NCBI GenBank assembly: GCA_012839485.1
Contig: DUNF01000002.1
Span: forward strand, 1-31,243
Direction of reading: 5' to 3'
DNA from: Acholeplasmataceae bacterium
GTDB taxonomy: Bacteria > Bacillota_I > Bacilli_A > ML615J-28 > CAG-698
Length of the DNA: 31,243 bases
How positions within the stretch are numbered: position 1 is the first letter of the stretch; each line of letters starts with the position of its first letter. The translations under genes and the position numbers were made by a program. The notes beneath the pieces are model-generated. The model had not been told where the DNA came from, searched no databases, and worked only from the letters and a program-made list of their open reading frames with translations. Below are positions 14,043 through 21,588 of this stretch, in pieces.

Positions 14043-15884
14043 CTAAAATAATTTAATAATATCATTTAATGTTACAAAGGCAATTAAGCCTAATAATAAA
14101 AACATTGTTACTGTAATTAAAATCTTTTCAACTTTTGGATTTGGTTTTTTCCTTGTAATAGCTTCATACCCTAAAAACACTATTCTACCACCATCAAGTG
14201 CTGGAATTGGAAATAAATTAAGTAGTCCAACATTCACCGATAACATCCCTAGTAAACCTAATAATGGTAAAAAGCCAAGTGAAGCAAATTGACTAGTTAT
14301 TTTATAAATACCAACCGGTCCAGATAATGACTTAATTGTTACTGTTTTATCTTTGAATAACATTCTTAAAGTACTAAAAACAACAGTTGAAGAGTTAACA
14401 GTTTGATCAATTCCAAAGATAAGTGATTTATGTAAGCTAAATTCACGACTTGGTAAAAATCCTAAAGCAACACCAGCTGGACGAATTTTATTTCTCTCAA
14501 CATCATATTGTGTATCCATAATGCTTTTGCTATATGGTTTAATTTTTACACTTACAGTTTGCCTTGCGCTTAACTTACCATCTTTCTCTATAATTGTAAC
14601 TAGATATTGATCAGTAACTGTTGAGCCGTTTTCTAAAGTATAACTGAATTTAATATCTGTAGTACCAATTGTTTTGGGAACAATCTCAATTGTTTCTTTA
14701 TCGTCTACGCGTTTTACTAATACTTCAAAAATATCTTCATTTGATGATGTTATAATTGTTGCCTCTGTATTTTTAGGTGGGTTAGCTACTACTATATTAG
14801 ATTCTCTTAACACTATAAAATTTAAATAATCAGCGTCAGTTCCAGTTCCACCTACATAGTTATTAGCAAACTTAACAACATCTAGCCAGTTACTAATATC
14901 TTCTCCATTAATTGTTATAATTTTATCTCCTGAAAGTAACCCTTGGTTTGTGCTCATATTGTCATCAACTGATGCAACATAACCTATAACTACTTCTTCA
15001 GTCCTTTGATCGCTATAAATCCCCATATTATATAAGGCATATTGAGGAGAAACAAATACTTGTTTACTTTCACCATTATTGCGATAATTAATAGAAATTG
15101 GTTCTGTAACTTTATTTTGTAAATAGTAGTTTAAAAAAGCATCAATATCTGAATATTCTTTTACTTCAACTGAATAACCACTTATTTCCATTTTCTCAAT
15201 ATAAGATCCACTAGTAAAGCCGCTTTCTATTAAATACTCATTATTTACATTAACCCTATTTGTGTCGTATTTCGGAAAACCCTGTCCCATACCTAAAATT
15301 ACAAAAACAAGCATTGCAAGAAAGAAATTCATTAATGGTCCACCAAACATAACCATAAATCTATCCCATAATGATTTAGCCCCTAAGGTTCTTTCATAAG
15401 GAGCAATTTGGATACTTTGCTTACCTTCATGAAGCATCGCACTTTTACTTACACCATACTTCTTTAAATTACCAGCAGAATCTTTTACTGCGATAAACAA
15501 AAATCCCCTTTGGTGTTCATCAAATAAATCATAGTCTACAACTTCAAACATCTCTAAATCTTTTGCATCTTTATGATTTAAAGTTAAATATATATCTGTA
15601 ACAGTACCTCGTTTAAACTTTAGCTTTACATACTGAACTTTTTCTAAATAATCATCTTCTTGTTCTTCTCCCGCTATAGCACAAAATCCTCCAATTGGTA
15701 AGATTCTAATACTATATTCCGTTTCCCCTACTTTCTTTTTGAAGATAGCTGGCCCCATTCCAAACGCAAATTCGCGAACTAAAATTCCCGCTTTCTTCGC
15801 AAATATCATATGTCCTCCTTCGTGGACTAAAATAATTAGCCCTAAGACAAAGATAAAGGCCAACAACCCTAATATAAAATCCAT
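14043..15884 (-). CDS. rseP: Site-2 zinc metalloprotease RseP/RasP, extended form
   Basis: An intramembrane protease that cuts anti-sigma factors and leftover signal peptides. The zinc motif HEGGH is at 21-25 in the first helix and the second zinc-site motif LDGGR at about 563-567 in the last core helices. The segment at about 65-160 matches the Bacilli-type insertion. Between helices 2 and 3 (about 210-490) lies a much larger extracytoplasmic region than in B. subtilis RasP (about 420 residues in total): one possible PDZ-like unit (about 215-290), a clearer PDZ domain (about 297-370, VVIGYVASVDD to GDKIITINGEDI) and an added beta-rich stretch (about 380-460, Thr/Ile/Val rich). The total is 613 residues. 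AGAGGTGAG precedes the ATG. It lies 11 nt after dxr in the conserved order cdsA-dxr-rseP-proS. Confidence 0.93.
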   Translation of the reverse strand: MDFILGLLAFIFVLGLIILVHEGGHMIFAKKAGILVREFAFGMGPAIFKKKVGETEYSIRILPIGGFCAIAGEEQEDDYLEKVQYVKLKFKRGTVTDIYLTLNHKDAKDLEMFEVVDYDLFDEHQRGFLFIAVKDSAGNLKKYGVSKSAMLHEGKQSIQIAPYERTLGAKSLWDRFMVMFGGPLMNFFLAMLVFVILGMGQGFPKYDTNRVNVNNEYLIESGFTSGSYIEKMEISGYSVEVKEYSDIDAFLNYYLQNKVTEPISINYRNNGESKQVFVSPQYALYNMGIYSDQRTEEVVIGYVASVDDNMSTNQGLLSGDKIITINGEDISNWLDVVKFANNYVGGTGTDADYLNFIVLRESNIVVANPPKNTEATIITSSNEDIFEVLVKRVDDKETIEIVPKTIGTTDIKFSYTLENGSTVTDQYLVTIIEKDGKLSARQTVSVKIKPYSKSIMDTQYDVERNKIRPAGVALGFLPSREFSLHKSLIFGIDQTVNSSTVVFSTLRMLFKDKTVTIKSLSGPVGIYKITSQFASLGFLPLLGLLGMLSVNVGLLNLFPIPALDGGRIVFLGYEAITRKKPNPKVEKILITVTMFLLLGLIAFVTLNDIIKLF

Positions 15885-15895
15885 CTAACTCACCT

Positions 15896-17035
15896 CTATT
15901 TATATTTCTCGTATATTTCTTTTTTTATTTCTAAATCTAAATCTAAAATATTATCTAAACTAATTTCAAATTTTGGATAATCTTTCTTTACAGCTTCAAT
16001 AACTATTTGTTCTATTTCTAAAAAACTAATTTTTCCATCTAAAAACAAATTAACTGCAGCTTCATTACTAGCACTATAAGCAATTTGCTTAGCCTCTCCT
16101 TTTTTCAAAACTTCAAAACTAAGTTTTAATAAAGGATATCTTTCATAATCTATCTTTTCAAAATTCAAAGATTTTAACTTTCCTAAATCTAAGCTAGCAA
16201 CACTTGTTTTTCTTCTCTTTGGATAAGATAAAGCATAACTAATTGGTATTTCCATATTTGGATAAGATAAATTAGCAAGAACCGTACTATCTTTATATTC
16301 TACTAAAGCATGGACAATAGATTCACGATGAAGCACAGTATCAATTTGATTTAATTCTAAACCAAACAAATGATAAGCTTCAATAACTTCAAAACCTTTA
16401 TTAATTAATGTAGCTGAATCAACTGTAATTTTATCTCCCATTTTCCAATTAGGATGATTTAATACTTCTGCTTTAGTAACCGACTTTAACTCTTCTCTAT
16501 TTTTATCTCTTAAAGCGCCACCACTAGCAGTTAAATAAACCTTCTTTACATCTTCTTTATTTTCTTTTCTTAGTAATTGATAAATAGAATTATGCTCGCT
16601 ATCTAAAGGAAAAATAGAAACTTTCATTTTTCTAGCAAGATCAATAATTAATTTTCCACCAATTACTAAACTCTCTTTATTAGCTAGTAAGATATCTTTT
16701 TTGCTTTTAATTGCATAATAAGTAGGTAGTAACCCACTACTACCAGTTAAAGCATTTAAAACTAAACCAGGCTTTTTATATGAAGCAAAATCAATCATTC
16801 CTTCTTTTCCAAAATAAATCTTTACCTTAGGAAACTCTTTTTCAAGATCTCTCTTTATCTCTTCATCTTTTACCCAAACAAGTTCTGGTTTAAATTCTTT
16901 AATTATTTCTTTTCCCAAAGAAATATTATTATAAAAACTTATTCCTAAAACACGATAATCTTGATTTTTTCTTATTATATTTAAAGCTTGAGTTCCAATT
17001 GAACCAGTAGCTCCTAATAGATAAAGATTACGCAT
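15896..17035 (-). CDS. dxr: 1-deoxy-D-xylulose-5-phosphate reductoisomerase
   Basis: Second enzyme of the MEP isoprenoid pathway: converts DXP to MEP with NADPH and a divalent metal. The 379-residue chain has the nucleotide-binding GATGSIG at 8-14, the ANKESLV segment, the metal-site PLDSEHN with Asp and Glu, the flexible-loop HPNWKMG segment, and the LINKGFEVIEA region. Length is typical. AAAGGAG lies 6 nt before the ATG, 12 nt after cdsA. It supplies precursor for UppS at the head of the same operon, so the cell uses the MEP route and not mevalonate for its lipid carrier, as far as this window shows. Confidence 0.97.
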   Translation of the reverse strand: MRNLYLLGATGSIGTQALNIIRKNQDYRVLGISFYNNISLGKEIIKEFKPELVWVKDEEIKRDLEKEFPKVKIYFGKEGMIDFASYKKPGLVLNALTGSSGLLPTYYAIKSKKDILLANKESLVIGGKLIIDLARKMKVSIFPLDSEHNSIYQLLRKENKEDVKKVYLTASGGALRDKNREELKSVTKAEVLNHPNWKMGDKITVDSATLINKGFEVIEAYHLFGLELNQIDTVLHRESIVHALVEYKDSTVLANLSYPNMEIPISYALSYPKRRKTSVASLDLGKLKSLNFEKIDYERYPLLKLSFEVLKKGEAKQIAYSASNEAAVNLFLDGKISFLEIEQIVIEAVKKDYPKFEISLDNILDLDLEIKKEIYEKYK

Positions 17036-17047
17036 AATTTCTCCTTT

Positions 17048-17944
17048 CTAAACTAAAGTTAAAATTATTAAAATGACTTGAATTAATGTTGCTCCAAAAA
17101 TCAAACTATCAATTCGATCTAAAACTCCTCCATGGCCTGGTAAGAGCTTTCCAAAATCTTTAATTTCATAATTTCTTTTTATTTTAGAGGCAAATAAATC
17201 ACCTATTTGACCAACAATACTAATTAAAATATTTATAAAAAATATTACTATAAATACCAAAACAAGTTCCTTAGAATTTAAAGCATTTAAATCTACTATC
17301 TTTAATAAAACTAAAGCAAGTAGACCAAACAAACTTCCTAAAACAGTTCCGATAACAGCACCTTCAACCGATTTATTGGGGCTGATTGTTGGGGCTAGTT
17401 TATGTTTCCCAAGTAATGACCCAAAGATATAAGCCATCATATCTGTCATCACAACAACAATAAATAAATATATAAAAATTAATTTACCATCAAAATTAAA
17501 TCTATCTATTAAAAATGTATTGGTAATATCTAAATTAATATATTTCAAGGAGAAAATTGCTCCCACCATTAAACTAGTATACACCAAAGCTAATATTCCT
17601 AAACCATAATCAATAATCTTAGTATCTTTACTAAAAAGTAACAAACTAAAAACTATTAATAATGATAGAAAATAACTAAGTAAAACAATCTTTGAATCAT
17701 CATAAAAATAAATGAAAATGAAAGTTAATCCCCCAGCTATTAACGGCATAATATATTTTAAATGGTTGTATGCTGGATGTTTATTACTAAAAGCATTAGT
17801 TAGTTCATAAGTAGCTAATATAGAAAACAAAATTCCAAGGATCATAAACCAAGGTCCATTTACTAAAGCTAAGCCTATAATCAGCCCTGTATAAACTAAA
17901 CCAGTTGTAGCTCTAATTATTAAGTTTTTAATTTTCGGGCTCAT
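17048..17944 (-). CDS. cdsA: Phosphatidate cytidylyltransferase
   Basis: Makes CDP-diacylglycerol from CTP and phosphatidic acid for phospholipid synthesis at the membrane. It has 298 residues with about eight hydrophobic segments. The family signature lies in the C-terminal third: SPNKSVEGAVIG, then GQIGDLFASKIKR and the segment KDFGKLLPGHGGVLDRIDS (about 262-280) with its conserved Asp pair. It overlaps uppS by 4 nt (ATGA), which indicates translational coupling. The start Met lies in MSPKIKN, just after an AGGT-type site inside the uppS end. Confidence 0.96.
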   Translation of the reverse strand: MSPKIKNLIIRATTGLVYTGLIIGLALVNGPWFMILGILFSILATYELTNAFSNKHPAYNHLKYIMPLIAGGLTFIFIYFYDDSKIVLLSYFLSLLIVFSLLLFSKDTKIIDYGLGILALVYTSLMVGAIFSLKYINLDITNTFLIDRFNFDGKLIFIYLFIVVVMTDMMAYIFGSLLGKHKLAPTISPNKSVEGAVIGTVLGSLFGLLALVLLKIVDLNALNSKELVLVFIVIFFINILISIVGQIGDLFASKIKRNYEIKDFGKLLPGHGGVLDRIDSLIFGATLIQVILIILTLV

Positions 17945-18609
17945 TTTAAACCTCCAAAACGACGTTCTTGTTTATTATAATATTCTATAGCTTGATCAAA
18001 ATCTTCTTTTTTGAAATCAGGAAAATAAACTTCAGTAAAATAAAGTTCAGCATAAGCAAGTTGCCAAATAAGGAAGTTACTTATTCTTTGATTTCCTCCA
18101 GTTCTTATTAATAAATCAACGTCTGTTTTTATATCTAAATTGTTTTGAATTGTTTCGATAGTTATTTCTTGTCCTTCTAGTTTTTTAAAAGCGCGGACTA
18201 ACTCTTGTTTTCCTCCATAAGAAAAACACACATTTAAAGTCATACCTTTGTTATCTTTAGTTGCTTCTTCTATTTCTTGAGCTATTTTTTGTAAACTAGG
18301 TTTAAGCATCTCAAGTTCACCAACAACCTTAATCTTAAGATCTATAGCTTTTATTTTTTCTTGATAGTTCTTATATCCCTTTTCTACAAGCCCCATTATA
18401 TAATTAACTTCAGATTTTGGCCTGTTCCAATTTTCCGTACTAAAACCAAAAACAGATAGTTCTTCTAAACCAATTGAGTTAGTATATTTTATTAATTCAA
18501 CTAAAGTTTTTAAACCTTCTTGATGACCAAAAGAACGGGGCAAACCTTTTGCTTTTGCCCATCTACCATTACCATCAAGAATAATTGCCACATGTCTTGG
18601 TAATTTCAT
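17941..18609 (-). CDS. uppS: Undecaprenyl diphosphate synthase (isoprenyl transferase)
   Basis: Condenses isopentenyl diphosphate onto farnesyl diphosphate to form the C55 carrier for wall synthesis. From the ATG at 18609 it is 222 residues, starting MKLPRHVAIILDGNGRW with the catalytic Asp12 and the diphosphate-binding GNGRW. FGFSTENWNRP and RTGGNQRISNF/AELYF further along are family hallmarks. A GTG at 18621 would add four residues, but GGAG lies inside that extension 6 nt before the ATG at 18609, and the -10 at 18629-18634 gives a short leader, so the ATG is preferred. It is the first gene of uppS-cdsA-dxr-rseP-proS-nagA. pyrH-frr, which normally precede it on the same strand, are divergent here. 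Confidence 0.96.
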   Translation of the reverse strand: MKLPRHVAIILDGNGRWAKAKGLPRSFGHQEGLKTLVELIKYTNSIGLEELSVFGFSTENWNRPKSEVNYIMGLVEKGYKNYQEKIKAIDLKIKVVGELEMLKPSLQKIAQEIEEATKDNKGMTLNVCFSYGGKQELVRAFKKLEGQEITIETIQNNLDIKTDVDLLIRTGGNQRISNFLIWQLAYAELYFTEVYFPDFKKEDFDQAIEYYNKQERRFGGLK

Positions 18610-18628
18610 AACTTTCTCCACTTATCAT

Positions 18629-18657
18629 ATTATACTATAAATCGTCTATAATTTCCA
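18629..18657 (-). promoter_or_regulatory. Promoter of the uppS-nagA operon
   Basis: On the minus strand TGGAAA (-35, at 18652-18657), a 17-nt spacer and TATAAT (-10, at 18629-18634). The predicted start at about 18622 leaves a leader of about 13 nt that contains the GGAG site of uppS. Confidence 0.7.
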
Positions 18658-18707
18658 TTAATAAATCTTTTAGAAAGGAAAAAAGTATTCCCTTTTTACT
18701 TTATCTT

Positions 18708-18716
18708 TGATATAAT
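18708..18716 (+). promoter_or_regulatory. Extended -10 promoter of pyrH-frr
   Basis: TGATATAAT with only a weak -35 (TTCCCT). The predicted transcript start is about 18723, so the leader to the ATG at 18733 is about 10 nt and consists of little more than the AAAGGTGA ribosome binding site. It fires divergently from the uppS promoter about 50 bp away. Confidence 0.65.
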
Positions 18717-18732
18717 ATAAAAGGTGATAGTT

Positions 18733-19455
18733 ATGAAAAGAATAATTTTAAAATTAAGTGGTGAAGCTTTAGCTTACCCAGACAGTAAAGGAATTGATTT
18801 CCAAAAAGTAAATAAAATAGCTTTAGAAATTAAAAAACTTTATGATTTAGGAAATATCCAATTAGGAATAATTATAGGGGGAGGTAATATCTGGCGTGGG
18901 AAAGACGCAGAAGAATTAGGTATTGATCGCTCAAGTGCTGACTATATGGGTATGCTAGCTACAATCCTAAATGCTCTTGCCATTCAAGCTGCCTTAGAAA
19001 AGTTAGGACTAGATACAAGAGCAATGACATCTTTAGAAATCCCAGCTGTAGCTGAACCTTATATTAGAAGAAAAGCAATCTCTCATTTAGAAAAAAATCG
19101 AGTTGTAATCTTCGGTGGGGGTACTGGTCTACCATTCTTTAGTACTGACTCGACTGCTTCTTTAAGGGGAGCCGAACTAGGAGCGGATATTATTCTAATG
19201 GCTAAAAATGGTGTTGATGGTGTCTACGATAAAGATCCTAATAAATATCCTGATGCCAAACGTTATGATAAATTAACTTATGAAGAAGTTATTGAAAAGA
19301 ATTTAGGTGTTATGGATTTAACTGCTGCAACACTATGCAAAGAAAACAATATTAAAATTATTGTCTTTGATATGAACAAAGAAGGCAATATTAAAAACGT
19401 AGTTACCAATCCAAAAATTGGAACTGTGATAACTAATAGAAAGGAAAAGAAATAA
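18733..19455 (+). CDS. pyrH: UMP kinase
   Basis: Phosphorylates UMP to UDP for pyrimidine nucleotide supply, as a cytoplasmic hexamer of the amino-acid-kinase fold. It starts MKRIILKLSGEAL with the phosphate-binding Lys/Gly segment, then GGGNIWRG, a UMP-binding region around RSSADYMGMLATILNALA, FGGGTGLPFFSTDSTA, and the ATP-site segment KNGVDGVYDKDP. It is 240 residues from the ATG at 18733; an in-frame GTG at 18724 would add three residues, but AGGTG lies across that GTG at correct spacing for the ATG. Its stop overlaps the frr start (TAATG). The pair normally follows rpsB-tsf on the same strand; here it is inverted. Confidence 0.96.
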   Translation: MKRIILKLSGEALAYPDSKGIDFQKVNKIALEIKKLYDLGNIQLGIIIGGGNIWRGKDAEELGIDRSSADYMGMLATILNALAIQAALEKLGLDTRAMTSLEIPAVAEPYIRRKAISHLEKNRVVIFGGGTGLPFFSTDSTASLRGAELGADIILMAKNGVDGVYDKDPNKYPDAKRYDKLTYEEVIEKNLGVMDLTAATLCKENNIKIIVFDMNKEGNIKNVVTNPKIGTVITNRKEKK

Positions 19456-20018
19456 TGGAAGTATTACAATTATTATTAGACGCATGTGAAGAAAAAATGA
19501 TGAAAGCAATTGATGCTTTAGAAAAAGAAATGGGCCTAATTAGAACAGGTCGTGCTAATCCAAAAGTTTTAAGTGGTGTTATGGTTAACTATTATGGTAT
19601 GTCTACTCCTTTAGAACAAATTGCATCAATTAGTACACCAGAAGCTCAACAATTATTAATTAAACCTTATGATGTATCTGCTTTAAAAGATATGGAAAAA
19701 GCAATTCAACTAGCTGATTTGAACTTAAATCCAATGAGTGATGGCAAAGTGTTACGTATAAACTTCCCACCACTTACAGAAGAAACAAGAAAAATGCATG
19801 TTAGAGAATTAAATAACTTACTTGAAAGTTACAAAATCCAAATGAGAAACTTTAGAAGAGAATCAAATGATGAAATCAAAAAGATGGAAAATGACAAAGA
19901 AATCTCAGAAGATGCATCACATTCTTACCAAAACGAAATCCAAGAATTAACTGATAAATATATCAAATTAATTGAAGACAAAGGTAAGAAGAAAGAAAAA
20001 GATATTTTAGAAATTTAA
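19455..20018 (+). CDS. frr: Ribosome recycling factor
   Basis: Splits the post-termination ribosome together with EF-G. It has 187 residues, the family's usual length: a long three-helix bundle with the early RTGRANPKVL motif (about 31-40), the small beta domain with YYGMSTPLEQIASIS, and INFPPLTEETRKMHV (about 106-120), then Lys/Glu-rich helices. The start overlaps the pyrH stop by 1 nt (TAATG), so the two are translationally coupled. A strong hairpin terminator follows at 20017-20046. Confidence 0.97.
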   Translation: MEVLQLLLDACEEKMMKAIDALEKEMGLIRTGRANPKVLSGVMVNYYGMSTPLEQIASISTPEAQQLLIKPYDVSALKDMEKAIQLADLNLNPMSDGKVLRINFPPLTEETRKMHVRELNNLLESYKIQMRNFRRESNDEIKKMENDKEISEDASHSYQNEIQELTDKYIKLIEDKGKKKEKDILEI

Positions 20019-20046
20019 AAAGGAGAATATCTCCTTTTTTCTTTTT
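20017..20046 (+). terminator. Terminator of pyrH-frr
   Basis: The stem AAAAGGAGA with TCTCCTTTT around a 3-nt ATA loop is followed by an 11-nt T-rich tract broken by a single C. It starts at the frr stop codon. Confidence 0.85.
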
Positions 20047-20070
20047 ACTCTTTTATTTTATAAAGAATAA

Positions 20071-20079
20071 TGGTATAAT
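20071..20079 (+). promoter_or_regulatory. Extended -10 promoter of rbr
   Basis: TGGTATAAT, 23 nt before the rbr ATG, with a GGAGGAGG ribosome binding site between. The -35 region is only T-rich (TTTTAT). I see no PerR box. Confidence 0.65.
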
Positions 20080-20102
20080 ATCTATATCGGAGGAGGAATA
20101 GA

Positions 20103-20669
20103 ATGGATTTAAAGAAATTTAAAAAGTACCCAGAATTAAAGGGTACACAAACTGAAGCAAATTTGAAAGAAGCTTTTGCGGGGGAATCACAAGCTCACAC
20201 TAAGTATTTATATTATGCTTCACAAGCTAAAAAAGATGGTTACGTTCAAATAGGTAAATTCTTTGAAGAAACAGCTTTAAATGAAAAAGAACACGCAAAG
20301 ATTTGGTTCAAGTTATTAAATGAAGGTTCAGTGCCAAAAACTACTGCTAACTTAGAAGATGCAGCAAGTGGTGAAAACTACGAATGGACTGAAATGTATC
20401 CAGGGTTTGCAAAAACTGCAGAAAAAGAAGGTTTTCCTGAAATTGCTGCTTTATTTAGATTAGTTGCAGATGTAGAAAAAAGACACGAAGAAAGATATAA
20501 AAAACTAAAAGTTAATATCGAAGAAGGTATTGTTTTCTCTCGTAGCAAAGATACAGTTTGGGAATGTTCTAACTGCGGTCATATTCATATTGGTAAAGAA
20601 GCACCAGATATGTGCCCAGTATGTGATCACGAAAAAGCATATTTTGAAATTCACAAAACAAATTACTAA
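20103..20669 (+). CDS. rbr: Rubrerythrin
   Basis: Reduces hydrogen peroxide in anaerobes and microaerophiles, taking electrons through a rubredoxin-type iron. The first 145 residues are a four-helix ferritin-like diiron domain with the ligand pattern Glu-rich AGESQAHTKY (about 26-35), EKEHAK (61-66) and EKRHEERY (about 125-132). The C-terminal rubredoxin-like domain has Cys155, Cys158, Cys171 and Cys174 (CSNCG and CPVC). It has 188 residues, close to the family norm. It stands alone with its own promoter and terminator between frr and the converging tsf. No other oxidative-stress gene is adjacent. Confidence 0.96.
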   Translation: MDLKKFKKYPELKGTQTEANLKEAFAGESQAHTKYLYYASQAKKDGYVQIGKFFEETALNEKEHAKIWFKLLNEGSVPKTTANLEDAASGENYEWTEMYPGFAKTAEKEGFPEIAALFRLVADVEKRHEERYKKLKVNIEEGIVFSRSKDTVWECSNCGHIHIGKEAPDMCPVCDHEKAYFEIHKTNY

Positions 20670-20683
20670 AAACTAAATAAGAT

Positions 20684-20714
20684 AATAAAAAGGCTAGATT
20701 AACTAGCCTTTTTT
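20684..20714. terminator. Bidirectional terminator between rbr and tsf
   Basis: The stem AAAAGGCTAG with CTAGCCTTTT around a 5-nt loop has a T run on the plus side and an A run on the other side, so it can serve both converging transcripts. Confidence 0.85.
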
Positions 20715-20751
20715 ATTAATTAAATGTGATTTTTATTGGACAATCACACAT

Positions 20752-21588
20752 TCATTCTCTTTCAACACCAACACCAACTTCAATACGATAGAAGTGTGAA
20801 ACTGATGTTTCTTCTTGTTTTAAAAATTGTTCTACAGTAATGTCTGAGTTTTTAACAAATTGTTGGTCAAGTAAACAAATATCTTTTAAGTATCTATTAA
20901 CTTTACCTTCAGCAATCTTATCAACGATCTTTTCAGGTTTTCCTTCATTAATTGCTTCTTGTCTGAAAATAGCTTTTTCTCTTGCAAGGAAAGCTTCATC
21001 AACATCTGCTCTACTTAAATATGTAGGGTTCATAGCAGCTACGTGTAATGCAACATCGTGAGCAGCATCTTCTTTTCCCTTATATGTAATTACAACAACA
21101 ATACGACCATTCATATGCGAATAAACTTCAAATTTTTCATCGTCTTTTTTAGTAATTACTGATACATTACGTAAATCAATTTTTTCTCCAATAATAGCAG
21201 TTGCTTGAATAATAAGGTCTTCTACTGTACCTTCTTCAGCTTTAACTTTTAAAGCTTCTTCAGTATTAGTAGCATTACTCTTAAGTAATGCTTTTCCTAC
21301 TTTTTCAACAACAGCTTGGAATTTGTCTGTTTTAGTAACGAAGTCTGTTTCACAGTTAATTTCATAAACTAATGTTTTATTTCCATTGATTAATGCTGAA
21401 CAAATACCTTCAGCTGCAACTCTAGTTGCTTTTTTAGCAGCTTTAGTAATCCCATTTTCTCTTAGCCAAACACTAGCTTTTTCTAGGTCGCCGCCTGTTT
21501 CAACTAAAGCTTTTTTACAATCCATCATTCCAGCACCAGTACGGTCTCTCAATTCTTTTACAAGTTGTGCACTAATAACAACAGCCAT
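20752..21588 (-). CDS. tsf: Translation elongation factor Ts
   Basis: Nucleotide exchange factor for EF-Tu. It has 278 residues: a UBA-like N-terminal domain (1-50, with LRDRTGAGMMDCKKAL), the core with CETDFVTKTDKF (79-90, the EF-Tu contact), and the C-terminal HVAAMNPTYLSR and coiled-coil regions. The start overlaps the rpsB stop by 1 nt (TAATG), and its GGAGGT site is embedded in the last codons of rpsB, so translation is coupled. It is the last gene of the rpsB operon and converges on rbr. Confidence 0.97.
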   Translation of the reverse strand: MAVVISAQLVKELRDRTGAGMMDCKKALVETGGDLEKASVWLRENGITKAAKKATRVAAEGICSALINGNKTLVYEINCETDFVTKTDKFQAVVEKVGKALLKSNATNTEEALKVKAEEGTVEDLIIQATAIIGEKIDLRNVSVITKKDDEKFEVYSHMNGRIVVVITYKGKEDAAHDVALHVAAMNPTYLSRADVDEAFLAREKAIFRQEAINEGKPEKIVDKIAEGKVNRYLKDICLLDQQFVKNSDITVEQFLKQEETSVSHFYRIEVGVGVERE

